Assembly: GCA_949745755.1 (NCBI GenBank)
Contig: CATJZL010000116.1
Span: 1-12,994, forward strand
Direction of reading: 5' to 3'
DNA length: 12,994 bases
Source: UBA2730 sp022793235
GTDB lineage: Bacteria; Bacillota_I; Bacilli_A; RF39; UBA660
A model generated the notes under the pieces. The model was not told where the DNA came from. It searched no databases and saw only the letters and a program-made list of their open reading frames with translations. Position numbers and translations under genes: made by a program. How positions within the stretch are numbered: the first letter of the stretch is position 1; each line of letters begins with the position of its first letter. This document shows, one piece after another, positions 6,333 through 12,987 of the stretch.

Positions 6333-7014
6333 CGTATGTTCCTTTCACTTTATTATTTATAAGTCTTCCCTCCTTTAGAGTTATTACTTGTTTTTGAAGT
6401 TTATTTACTATTTCCTTGTCATGTGTTACGACAAGAACTGTTGTTTTCCAGTCCTTATTTATTTTTTCGATAATTCTCATAACTTCTAGACTCATTTCAG
6501 GATCTAGGTTTCCTGTTGGTTCATCACATAAAAGCATTTTGGGATTGTTTACTATTGCTCTAGCAATGGCTACACGTTGTTGCTCTCCTCCTGATAACTG
6601 GCTAGGATAATTATGAATTTTATTTTTAAGGCCTACTATTTCAAGCGATTTTAATACCTTTACTCTTGTTTCGGCTTTAGTTGCTCCAATTACTTCCATA
6701 GCAAAAGCCACATTTTCATAAACAGTAAGTTTTGGTAGTAATCTATAATCTTGAAAAACTATACCTAATTTTCTTCTTAATTTATAAACCTTACTGTTTC
6801 TTAATTTTGCAACATTCAGTCCTCCTACCATGATTTGTCCTGAGGTTGGCTTTTCTTCTCGATATAGTAGTTTCATCAATGTACTTTTCCCACTTCCTGA
6901 ACCACCTATTATAAATACAAAGGAACCTTTCTCAATATTTAAATTTAAATCATAAAGGGCTGTTGTTCCATTTTTATATTGTTTTTTTATGTTTTTAAGT
7001 CTAATTATATCCAC
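6316..7014 (-). CDS. ftsE: Cell-division ATP-binding protein FtsE (GTG start)
   Basis: The 232-aa ATPase has Walker A GGSGSGKST (37-45), Q-loop Gln88 in VFQDYRLLP, signature LSGGEQQR (140-147), Walker B MLLCDEPTGNLD (160-171) and H-loop His198. It powers FtsX, giving ATP-dependent control of cell-wall hydrolysis rather than transport. I chose GTG 7014: AAGGTGG lies 8 bases upstream, the N-terminus MDIIRLKNIKKQY matches the family, and the length fits (about 228 aa). A longer open frame reaching ATG 7104 would start inside the yitT stop region, run through the terminator and promoter found there, and add 30 non-homologous residues. The gene opens the second operon of the block. Confidence 0.95.
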   Translation of the reverse strand: MDIIRLKNIKKQYKNGTTALYDLNLNIEKGSFVFIIGGSGSGKSTLMKLLYREEKPTSGQIMVGGLNVAKLRNSKVYKLRRKLGIVFQDYRLLPKLTVYENVAFAMEVIGATKAETRVKVLKSLEIVGLKNKIHNYPSQLSGGEQQRVAIARAIVNNPKMLLCDEPTGNLDPEMSLEVMRIIEKINKDWKTTVLVVTHDKEIVNKLQKQVITLKEGRLINNKVKGTYDDENA

Positions 7015-7038
7015 TATATCATCCACCTTACTAGTTCT

Positions 7039-7047
7039 AGTATAACA
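7039..7047 (-). promoter_or_regulatory. Extended -10 promoter of the ftsEX-M23 operon
   Basis: On the - strand TGTTATACT (TGN plus TATACT) lies about 25 bp upstream of the GTG start of ftsE, directly after the terminator of the preceding operon. The -35 region is a plain T-run. The leader should be only about 18 bases, mostly AAGGTGG. Confidence 0.6.
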
Positions 7048-7060
7048 TATATTATTTGAC

Positions 7061-7094
7061 AAAAAAAGACAATAATCATTAAAATCATTGCCTT
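7061..7094 (-). terminator. Intrinsic terminator after the second yitT gene
   Basis: On the - strand AAGGCAAT (7094-7087) pairs with ATTGTCTT (7073-7066) with one G-U pair, and the inner bases can extend the stem. T6 follows. It separates prfB-yitT-yitT from ftsE. Confidence 0.65.
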
Positions 7095-7966
7095 TATTTA
7101 CCACCTTTTACTTCATATGCATTATTTACTAAATAAAAAACTTGGGGATCTAAGAGCTTTATACTTTCTGTTACTTGGAAGTATTCAGTTGTGGGTACTA
7201 CGGTTAAAATCATTTTTCTTTTTTTATTTAGATAAGCTCCTCGAACATCAAACAAAGTTGCTGTATGGTTCATATCTTTAATTAAAAAATCTTTTATTTC
7301 CTCTTCCTTTGAAGTAAATATATATATTGCTTTATTGTTTGAATTTCCAAGTATTATTTTATCTACTATTAAACTGTTAATATAAAGTATTATTATAGCA
7401 TACATAATCATATTTGTTCCAAAAAATAGGCTCCCTAGTAAGATGATTGTGATGTTTATTATAAAGTTGGTCTTTCCTATTGGAATTTTTAGTTTATCAA
7501 ATAAAATCTGGCTTATAATTGGTAATCCTCCATTTGAAAAACCTGTTTTATAAAGGAATCCATTTGCTAAGCCTCCTATTACTCCTATAAATATTGATAT
7601 TACAAGTAGATCTGTGAGTTCAATTTGAATATATTGATTAATATTACTCGTTATTTCTATGAACAGAGGATAAAGAAAGGTTGCTACAAAGGTTCCTGTT
7701 GTTCTTTTTCTTCCTAAATAAATGTAACTTAATATCAACATTACTATCGATATTATAAATATAGTTAAGGATGGATTTATTCCATTTAAGTATTTATTTA
7801 TAATGGCTAGACCATTTACTCCTCCTGTTATGATTTTTGTAGGTTGCAATAAAAGATTATAAAGTAATGCTGTTACAAACAAAGAATTTATCATCACAAT
7901 GTATCGATATATTAGTGTTTTATTTGATTTTTGTAAAATACTTTCTTTAATCTTTTTTTCTTCCAT
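7094..7966 (-). CDS. YitT-family membrane protein (DUF161 plus DUF2179), second copy
   Basis: The 290-aa protein has an N-terminal membrane half with about five to six hydrophobic segments, including the family pattern NLLLQPTKIITGGVNGLAII and a second GGLANGFLYKTGFSNGGLPII, which is the internal repeat of DUF161. The soluble C-terminal DUF2179 domain covers about residues 205-290 (AIYIFTSKEEEIKDFLI onward). The family is widespread in Bacillota; its substrate is unsettled. The start ATG overlaps the stop of the first copy (TAATG), with GGGAGGTG inside the upstream gene, so the two are coupled. The pair is clearly paralogous but well diverged, which suggests two non-redundant subunits or substrates. 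Confidence 0.9.
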   Translation of the reverse strand: MEEKKIKESILQKSNKTLIYRYIVMINSLFVTALLYNLLLQPTKIITGGVNGLAIINKYLNGINPSLTIFIISIVMLILSYIYLGRKRTTGTFVATFLYPLFIEITSNINQYIQIELTDLLVISIFIGVIGGLANGFLYKTGFSNGGLPIISQILFDKLKIPIGKTNFIINITIILLGSLFFGTNMIMYAIIILYINSLIVDKIILGNSNNKAIYIFTSKEEEIKDFLIKDMNHTATLFDVRGAYLNKKRKMILTVVPTTEYFQVTESIKLLDPQVFYLVNNAYEVKGGK

Positions 7967-8838
7967 TAAGCACCTCCCACCACTTCATAGGCATCGGTTA
8001 CTACAAAAAATGCTTTTTCATCAATTTCATTTATTCCTTCTTTTAGTCGATAGTATTCTTTGGTTGGTAATACACACATTAATACTGTTTCTTTTTTATT
8101 TTTAAAGGCCCCTTCTGCGTTTAGTTCTGTTACACTATGATGCAGTTCTTTAATAATATACTCTTTTATTTCTTTTTCATGCTTTGTTATGATGTAAAAA
8201 GCTTTTGATGAAGAGATACCTAAAAGTACACGATCTGTTACATAACTTAATATATATAATAAAATGATAGCATACATGATTTTATTTATACCAAATACAA
8301 TTCCACTTAACAGAATAATTATTCCATCACTGAAATACATGGCGTTTCCTATACTTATTTTGCAATATTTTGAAATAATTTGATTCACAATGTCTGTTCC
8401 TCCTGTTGAGAATCCAGCTTTAAAAACCAGTCCTGATCCTGTTCCTTGAAGTACTCCTGCAAAAATTACTGCTAATAATAAAACTGAGGTATCTAGATTT
8501 AGTATATCATTTATATTTTGCGTTAATTTTATAAACAAGGGGAATAATACACTTCCTAAGGCAGAATGGATTGTTTTTTCTTTTCCAAGCAAGAAGTAAC
8601 TGATTATCAGTAAAATAACGTTGCAAGCTCCAATAAATATGGATTTATCTATTTTAAATACCGAATCGATTATTATTGATAGACCACTTACTCCTCCTGC
8701 TACTAAATCATTGGGTGAACAAAAGAGATTAAAAGAGATAGAAGATATTAGAATGCCTAAAATTAATTCAAAGTATCTTTTAAATTTTCCTTTTTTATAA
8801 ATATCATGTAAAATATTATTTTTCGCTATTTCTATCAT
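7966..8838 (-). CDS. YitT-family membrane protein (DUF161 plus DUF2179), first copy
   Basis: Also 290 aa with the same layout: membrane DUF161 half (FNLFCSPNDLVAGGVSGLSIII and GTGSGLVFKAGFSTGGTDIV repeats) and a DUF2179 tail from about residue 205 (AFYIITKHEKEIKEYII onward). The ATG lies 23 bp inside the end of prfB, with AAAGGAG upstream, so it is co-transcribed with prfB and probably coupled. A YitT-like gene next to prfB and ftsEX also occurs in Bacillus (yvjA), so this is an old neighbourhood. I give no gene symbol because orthology to a named paralog cannot be decided here. Confidence 0.9.
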   Translation of the reverse strand: MIEIAKNNILHDIYKKGKFKRYFELILGILISSISFNLFCSPNDLVAGGVSGLSIIIDSVFKIDKSIFIGACNVILLIISYFLLGKEKTIHSALGSVLFPLFIKLTQNINDILNLDTSVLLLAVIFAGVLQGTGSGLVFKAGFSTGGTDIVNQIISKYCKISIGNAMYFSDGIIILLSGIVFGINKIMYAIILLYILSYVTDRVLLGISSSKAFYIITKHEKEIKEYIIKELHHSVTELNAEGAFKNKKETVLMCVLPTKEYYRLKEGINEIDEKAFFVVTDAYEVVGGA

Positions 8839-9932
8839 AATTTACTTGCTCCTTTAAATATCCATCTATAAATATATCTATCTCTCCGTCTAGTACTTTA
8901 TTTACATTTGATGTTTCTATGTTTGTACGATGGTCTTTTACTAGATAATATGGATGCATTACATAACTTCTAATTTGAGAACCAAATTCAATGTTTTTTG
9001 TTTCTCCTTTTATACTATTCATCTTTGCTTCTTGTTTTTCTTCTTCTAAAATTTGTAATTTACTTTTTAAAACTCTCATGGCTTCTTCTTTATTTTGAAT
9101 TTGACTTCTTTCTTTTTGGCATGTGACTACTATTTTAGTTGGTAAATGTGTAATTCTTACTGCGGAATCTGTTGTATTTACTCCTTGCCCTCCACAACCT
9201 GATGATCTATAGACATCAATTTTTAAGTCTTGTTCTTCTATATTAATTGTTGTATCTGTATCTAGTTGGGGTGTTATTTCGATTGATGCAAAAGAGGTGT
9301 GTCTCCTACTATTTGAGTCAAACGGCGATATTCTAACAAGTCTATGTACTCCTTTTTCACTTTTTAAATAACCATAAGCATTTTCTCCTTCTATTTCTAT
9401 GGCACAACTCTTTATTCCTGTTTCTTCTCCATCTTGATAATATAATAGTTTTGTTTTGTACTCTTTTTTTTCACACCATCTACTATACATTCTATAAAGC
9501 ATTTCGGCCCAATCACAAGCTTCTGTTCCTCCTGCTCCACTATGTACTTCTAAAATACAATTTTCAGAATCATATTTTCCATTTAATAATAAGTATTTTT
9601 CTGCATTTTCTATTTCTTTTTCAATATTTTGTATATCTTTTTTTATACTATTTAACAGGTCTTTTTCTAATTCTACTAGTTCTATTAATTCTAAGTTGTC
9701 TTCTATATCTTTTTTGATTTTAGTAAATGGATTTATTTTATTTTTTAAGGTAGTTAATTCTTTTAAGGTCTTTTTTGCTTCTTTTTCAATAGACCAAAAG
9801 TCTATTTCTTTTGTTTTTTCTTCTAATTCTTTAATTCTTTTTCTTTTGGTTTCTGCGTCAAAGTAGCCTCCACATCTCATCTGCTTTGTTCTGTTGTTTT
9901 ATTAACTCTTTTTTTAATTCATTTTTATCCAT
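8816..9932 (-). CDS. prfB: Peptide chain release factor 2, programmed +1 frameshift
   Basis: RF2 recognises TGA and TAA stops and triggers peptide release. Translation starts at ATG 9932 (GGGG upstream) and reads 24 codons to CTT followed by TGA C (TGA at 9860-9858). A TGGAGG internal Shine-Dalgarno-like element lies 3 bases before the CTT, the known arrangement for +1 slippage of the Leu tRNA; reading then resumes at GAC 9859 and runs to TAA 8816. The product is 371 aa. The stop-recognition SPF motif falls at about 202-204 and GGQ at about 247-249, very close to E. coli RF2 (205-207 and 250-252). The shift makes RF2 synthesis rise when RF2 is scarce. A simple ORF call would start at ATG 9880 in the downstream frame and lose the true N-terminus. 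Confidence 0.97.
9857..9872 (-). promoter_or_regulatory. RF2 autoregulatory frameshift site
   Basis: On the - strand the site reads TGG AGG CTA CTT TGA C. All three known elements are present: GGAGG that pairs with the 16S rRNA tail, a slippery CTT, and TGA followed by C, a weak termination context. Confidence 0.93.
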
Positions 9933-9954
9933 TTTATCCCCACTTTCTATCCTT

Positions 9955-9982
9955 ATTATACACAAACTTTTTATAATTTAAA
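9955..9982 (-). promoter_or_regulatory. Promoter of the prfB-yitT-yitT operon
   Basis: On the - strand TTTAAA (9982-9977) and TATAAT (9960-9955) are separated by 16 bp. The leader would be about 16-20 bases with the ribosome binding site GTGGGG. It places the structured element at 10025-10098 outside the prfB transcript. Confidence 0.65.
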
Positions 9983-10024
9983 CATTTTTGTGTATATTTA
10001 TTTTTATTTTACATATTCTATTAT

Positions 10025-10098
10025 TGAGGAAGGTTCACTATGTAGTGTGAAGATCCTCTGTATATAGATTGGAGCGTTAGGCTCCTTTTTTGTTTTTT
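10025..10098 (+). ncRNA. Candidate small RNA with intrinsic terminator, family unknown
   Basis: On the + strand GAGGA (10026-10030) pairs with TCCTC (10054-10058) and encloses a second stem, TTCAC with GTGAA (or CACTA with TAGTG in another register). A 12-base linker follows, then GGAGC, a GTTAG loop and GCTCC, then T6 G T7. The last part is a textbook terminator, yet no + strand gene precedes it, so it probably ends a short RNA of about 70 bases. Only a weak promoter is visible upstream (TTGTGT at 9988-9993, then CATATT). Read on the - strand the element lacks a T-tract. I match it to no known RNA family. It could instead be a terminator protecting the 187-aa gene from antisense transcription. 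Confidence 0.45.
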
Positions 10099-10107
10099 TA
10101 TATAATA

Positions 10108-10134
10108 AAGAAGTCCTTTTATCAAGCACTTCTT
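10108..10134. terminator. Bidirectional stem-loop after the 187-aa gene
   Basis: AAGAAGT (10108-10114) pairs with ACTTCTT (10128-10134), and inner bases extend the stem past one mismatch. It lies 8 bp after the stop of the 187-aa gene. T-rich sequence follows on both strands, interrupted by A, so it may act in both directions. Confidence 0.5.
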
Positions 10135-10142
10135 ATTCATTT

Positions 10143-10706
10143 TTAAAAATTTCTTTTTTTGTAATGTATTTTTTGCAGTGGTCCTTGTACTCCATTTTTT
10201 TGCATAAATATAAATTCAGTCATTATTTTATTTTCTTCTAGTAAGTCTATATTTATGCCTTCAAAGTCTGTAATCTTATTATCTTGATCTAATGTAATTT
10301 CTAGGTTAGGTATCACTTTCTCCTCTTTGCAACTTTTTAATATAGGCGCTCCCTGTCCTAATATGTTTATGTAATCACAATAGATAAATTGTAGAGATAT
10401 TAAGTAACTTTCTTTATATGGATTTTCATCTATTGTTTCTAATATCAATTTTATAAATTCTTTGGTTTCTTTGGGATAAACATTTACATTTGCATTTGAT
10501 AAACTAACATAATCTTCACAAATTCTATAAAGTGCCTTTTCATATATAGGTATTAGTTCTTTTCTTTCTGTTGAAAATAGAAGAAAACTATCCATCCATT
10601 TTGCTAGATCTCCTATTTTATTTTTTTCTTCTTCTAATTGAATCTCTTTACATTTATTTATAAACAATTTATGAAAATAATTAAAGGGGATTTCTTCTTT
10701 TGTCAT
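10143..10706 (-). CDS. Hypothetical protein, 187 aa
   Basis: I do not recognise the family. The protein is soluble and acidic to neutral, with no signal peptide or membrane segment. The first two thirds look helical (KIGDLAKWMDSFLLFSTERKE, then PKETKEFIKLILETIDENP). The C-terminal part looks like beta strands: a NLEITLDQDNKITDFEGINIDLL segment and TEFIFMQKNGVQGPLQKIHYKK. AGGAG lies 8-9 bases before the ATG and a good promoter is directly upstream, so the gene is probably real and expressed alone. Neighbouring genes give no hint of its role. Confidence 0.75.
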   Translation of the reverse strand: MTKEEIPFNYFHKLFINKCKEIQLEEEKNKIGDLAKWMDSFLLFSTERKELIPIYEKALYRICEDYVSLSNANVNVYPKETKEFIKLILETIDENPYKESYLISLQFIYCDYINILGQGAPILKSCKEEKVIPNLEITLDQDNKITDFEGINIDLLEENKIMTEFIFMQKNGVQGPLQKIHYKKRNF

Positions 10707-10730
10707 ATTCTTACTCCTTTTTCTATATTT

Positions 10731-10759
10731 ATTATAATGAATTTCTATTAAAATGCAAA
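10731..10759 (-). promoter_or_regulatory. Promoter of the 187-aa hypothetical gene
   Basis: On the - strand TTTGCA (10759-10754) and consensus TATAAT (10736-10731) are 17 bp apart. Transcription should start about 20 bases before the ATG. Confidence 0.7.
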
Positions 10760-11156
10760 AAAAAATTTAAATATTTATTATTAGTTCACTGTACATTTAA
10801 TTTTTTTATATTTTTTGTTATTATCTATTTTTCGAATTTACTTATTTTGTAATTATGTGTATTTTGTATTACTCTTCCTAATTGTATCTTATTTTTATTC
10901 TGGTGTTCTTTCTCTACAAAAGTTGTAATTTTATTATCTTTCGTTTTGTAGTGATTGCTTTTCAATTATCCACTTGGTCTCTAAAATGTTTTTACTAAGT
11001 ACTAAGTAAAGTACTTAGTGGGATTTTGGGAACTTCTAATATTAAAACTAATACTTTTGAATCAGAAATTGATAATCCTCTTTTGTTGTGCAAATGATAT
11101 AGGTAATGAACTCAAAATATTTTTAATTAATCAGTTGCCTTAATTGTAATTTTTTT
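10760..11156. other. Gene-free AT-rich region with inverted repeats
   Basis: No frame on either strand looks like a gene; the short ones have no ribosome binding site. Two perfect inverted repeats stand out: CTACAAAA (10914-10921) with TTTTGTAG (10944-10951), and the ACTAAGT cluster at 10994-11019. No clear terminator for the radical SAM gene on its right was found. The remainder is featureless. Confidence 0.5.
10994..11019. repeat. ACTAAGT direct and inverted repeat cluster
   Basis: ACTAAGT occurs twice in tandem (10994-11000 and 11001-11007) and once inverted as ACTTAGT (11013-11019). This allows two exclusive hairpins: 8 bp with a 3-base loop (11001-11008 with 11012-11019), or 9 bp with an 8-base loop (10994-11002 with 11011-11019). 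No T-tract follows, so it is not a normal terminator. It may be a protein-binding site or an RNA switch-like element. Confidence 0.55.
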
Positions 11157-12044
11157 CTAAAACAATGTTATCTGTTCGTTAGTTTTTATTTCTTTTTTAT
11201 AGGAATTAATTATGTTTTTCATATCATATAATATTCCATATTTTTTACACTCATCAGTAAACACCTTATATAATCTTTTATGATTGGGCACTATACAATT
11301 GTAATGATTGCCATAATATTTAATATACTTTTCTTTTAAGTCATTGAAATTTTGATCTAGTTTATTAAAATAATAATCTCTTTGGTTTTCTCTTAAAGTC
11401 ATTCCCATAAAAGTATGGATAAATTTAGCACCATTTAAATAAGCAAGTCTAACTAACTCTTTTATATCTTTTTCATTATCAGTTATAAAGGGTAAAACAG
11501 GATTCATCATAATACCTACAAATATTCCGTTATCAGATAATGTTTTTATTGCTTGAAATCTTTTAGAAGGTACACATACATTGGGCTCGATTATTTTTGC
11601 TAGTTCATCATTTGGAGTAGTGATTGTAAATTTAATAATTACATTGTTTTTTGAATTTATTTCTTTTAACAAATCAATATCTCTTAAAATTAAATCACTT
11701 TTCGTATCAATAGAAACACCAAAACCATACTTCGATATAAGTTTTAATGCTCCTCTTGTTTGTTTATATTCTTTCTCTAATGGATTATAAGTATCAGACA
11801 TTGATCCAATTCCAACAACACCTTTTTCTCTTTTTTTAGATAGTTCTTGTTCTAAAATAGATAAAGCATTTTCTTTTCCTCTAACTATATCAAAATTATC
11901 TATATGGTAACAATTACTTCTTGAATCACAATAAATACATCTATGAGAGCAACCTCTATATAAATTCATATTATAATCAATGCCATACCAATCGTTACCA
12001 TATTTCACTTTAGAAAGTATTGACTTTGCTTTTATAAATTCCAT
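11157..12044 (-). CDS. SPL-type radical SAM protein (COG1533-like)
   Basis: The 295-aa protein has the radical SAM cluster motif C-x3-C-x2-C at Cys32, Cys36 and Cys39 in LYRGCSHRCIYCDSR, which binds a [4Fe-4S] cluster and S-adenosylmethionine. The following VVGIGSMSDTYNPLEKEYKQTRGALKLISKYGF and STKSDLILRD-like segment (here DTKSDLILRD) are typical of the spore photoproduct lyase-like group. True SplB repairs UV lesions in spore DNA; most members of this wider group have no proven substrate, so DNA repair is only a suggestion. The ATG lies 1 bp after the yoaP stop and has no clear ribosome binding site, so translation probably depends on coupling to yoaP. Family call is firm, function is open. 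Confidence 0.88.
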   Translation of the reverse strand: MEFIKAKSILSKVKYGNDWYGIDYNMNLYRGCSHRCIYCDSRSNCYHIDNFDIVRGKENALSILEQELSKKREKGVVGIGSMSDTYNPLEKEYKQTRGALKLISKYGFGVSIDTKSDLILRDIDLLKEINSKNNVIIKFTITTPNDELAKIIEPNVCVPSKRFQAIKTLSDNGIFVGIMMNPVLPFITDNEKDIKELVRLAYLNGAKFIHTFMGMTLRENQRDYYFNKLDQNFNDLKEKYIKYYGNHYNCIVPNHKRLYKVFTDECKKYGILYDMKNIINSYKKEIKTNEQITLF

Positions 12045-12045
12045 T

Positions 12046-12792
12046 TTATTTATTAATCAACTTTTCAAAAGAATTAGCATTTAATATAGTATTTGATACA
12101 AATTCGCCATTATAAAAGTTAGCCCAATTATTGAATATGCAAGGTGCATTTTTTGCTTTTTCTAATGTATCTATTTTTATAAAGTTAATTTTAATATTAT
12201 TTTCTTTTGCATATTCTGATAGCTCTTTTACTTCATATTCTACATAAGGACACTCATTACTATAATAAATAGTAAATTCTAGATTATCTATTTTCATAAG
12301 TCTAGCCTTTTCATTAAATTTAGGTACTTCGTTATCATCAAATTGTAATACTAATAATTCGTAATCTCCAATAGTATCTACAACTTTAAAATCATAATGC
12401 TCAAAAAATTTCTTTTCCCCAATAAATGGTTTTTTCTTTTTAGAAGACAAAGTACAAATGCCACACATACCTTTTTCTTTTGAATCGCTTATACAATATT
12501 CTAGTAAATCTTTAGCAATACCAATTCCTTTAAAACTTCCTGCCACCCATAAACAATAAATATATTCATAATTCTTTCCACTTATTGGCACCCAAGCCGT
12601 TTCTATAGGCTCATATTCAATAAAGATTTTACCTCTAGCATTTAGTTTTCTAAAAACATGACCATCTTTCAATTTTTCCTTTATCCATTCTTTTTTATTA
12701 TTTACTCCACATTGGTGTTTTGGATCGCCAATGGCACAACATATATGTTCTTGATCAATGTTTTCTAATGTTAAATTGATATATTCATTCAT
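12046..12792 (-). CDS. yoaP: GNAT acetyltransferase with C-terminal YoaP domain
   Basis: The 248-aa length agrees with Bacillus YoaP (about 250 aa). The N-terminal GNAT domain (about 1-150) has the acetyl-CoA loop in VAGSFKGIGIAKDLLEYC (about 83-100). The C-terminal YoaP-like domain (about 168-248) begins FTIYYSNECPYVEYEV and resembles a thioredoxin-like fold with one Cys in the ECPY position. It should move an acetyl group to an unknown small molecule or protein in the cytoplasm. AGGAG lies 10 bases before the ATG and a consensus extended -10 is upstream. It is the first gene of a two-gene unit with the radical SAM gene. Confidence 0.85.
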   Translation of the reverse strand: MNEYINLTLENIDQEHICCAIGDPKHQCGVNNKKEWIKEKLKDGHVFRKLNARGKIFIEYEPIETAWVPISGKNYEYIYCLWVAGSFKGIGIAKDLLEYCISDSKEKGMCGICTLSSKKKKPFIGEKKFFEHYDFKVVDTIGDYELLVLQFDDNEVPKFNEKARLMKIDNLEFTIYYSNECPYVEYEVKELSEYAKENNIKINFIKIDTLEKAKNAPCIFNNWANFYNGEFVSNTILNANSFEKLINK

Positions 12793-12835
12793 CTTACTTC
12801 AACTCCTAATCAAATCATTACTTATCTATAAGTTT

Positions 12836-12844
12836 ATTATATCA
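12836..12844 (-). promoter_or_regulatory. Extended -10 promoter of the yoaP-radical SAM unit
   Basis: On the - strand TGATATAAT is a perfect extended -10; the -35 region (TATAAA, 17-bp spacer) is poor. The leader should be about 37 bases. Confidence 0.65.
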
Positions 12845-12962
12845 TTTTCTTATATAATTTTATATCAGAATATCTCTTTTCTAGTAATCATAATCCAACT
12901 CTTTATTATAAACGATGGATCAGTAGAATTTTGATTAAAAAAATAGTAAAATGATAAAGTAT

Positions 12963-12968
12963 TATAAT
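12963..12968 (+). promoter_or_regulatory. Possible -10 box for the gene at the right edge
   Basis: TATAAT lies 19 bases before ATG 12988 but has no good -35 at 17 bp. An alternative is TTGATT (12931-12936) with TAAAGT in an extended context at 12952-12960. Confidence 0.4.
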
Positions 12969-12987
12969 ATTTTTGAAAGGTAAGTTT

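Noticed and set aside
5959..6610. + strand frames opposite ftsX and ftsE (5959-6192, 6416-6610)
   Set aside because: Antisense shadows of well-conserved genes with no start signals.
7015..7104. Extension of ftsE to ATG 7104
   Set aside because: It would run through a terminator and an extended -10 promoter, has no family similarity, and a GTG with a good ribosome binding site gives the normal FtsE length.
7899..8105. + strand frame across the junction of the two yitT genes
   Set aside because: No ribosome binding site and fully antisense to two conserved genes.
9451..9717. + strand frame opposite prfB
   Set aside because: Antisense shadow of the RF2 coiled-coil domain.
8816..9880. prfB as a simple ORF from ATG 9880
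   Set aside because: The frameshift site and an upstream first frame with its own ribosome binding site explain the real N-terminus.
10760..11156. CRISPR array or tRNA gene in the gene-free region
   Set aside because: The repeats are not regularly spaced with unique spacers, and no cloverleaf was recognisable.
11581..11790. + strand frame opposite the radical SAM gene
   Set aside because: Antisense shadow without start signals.
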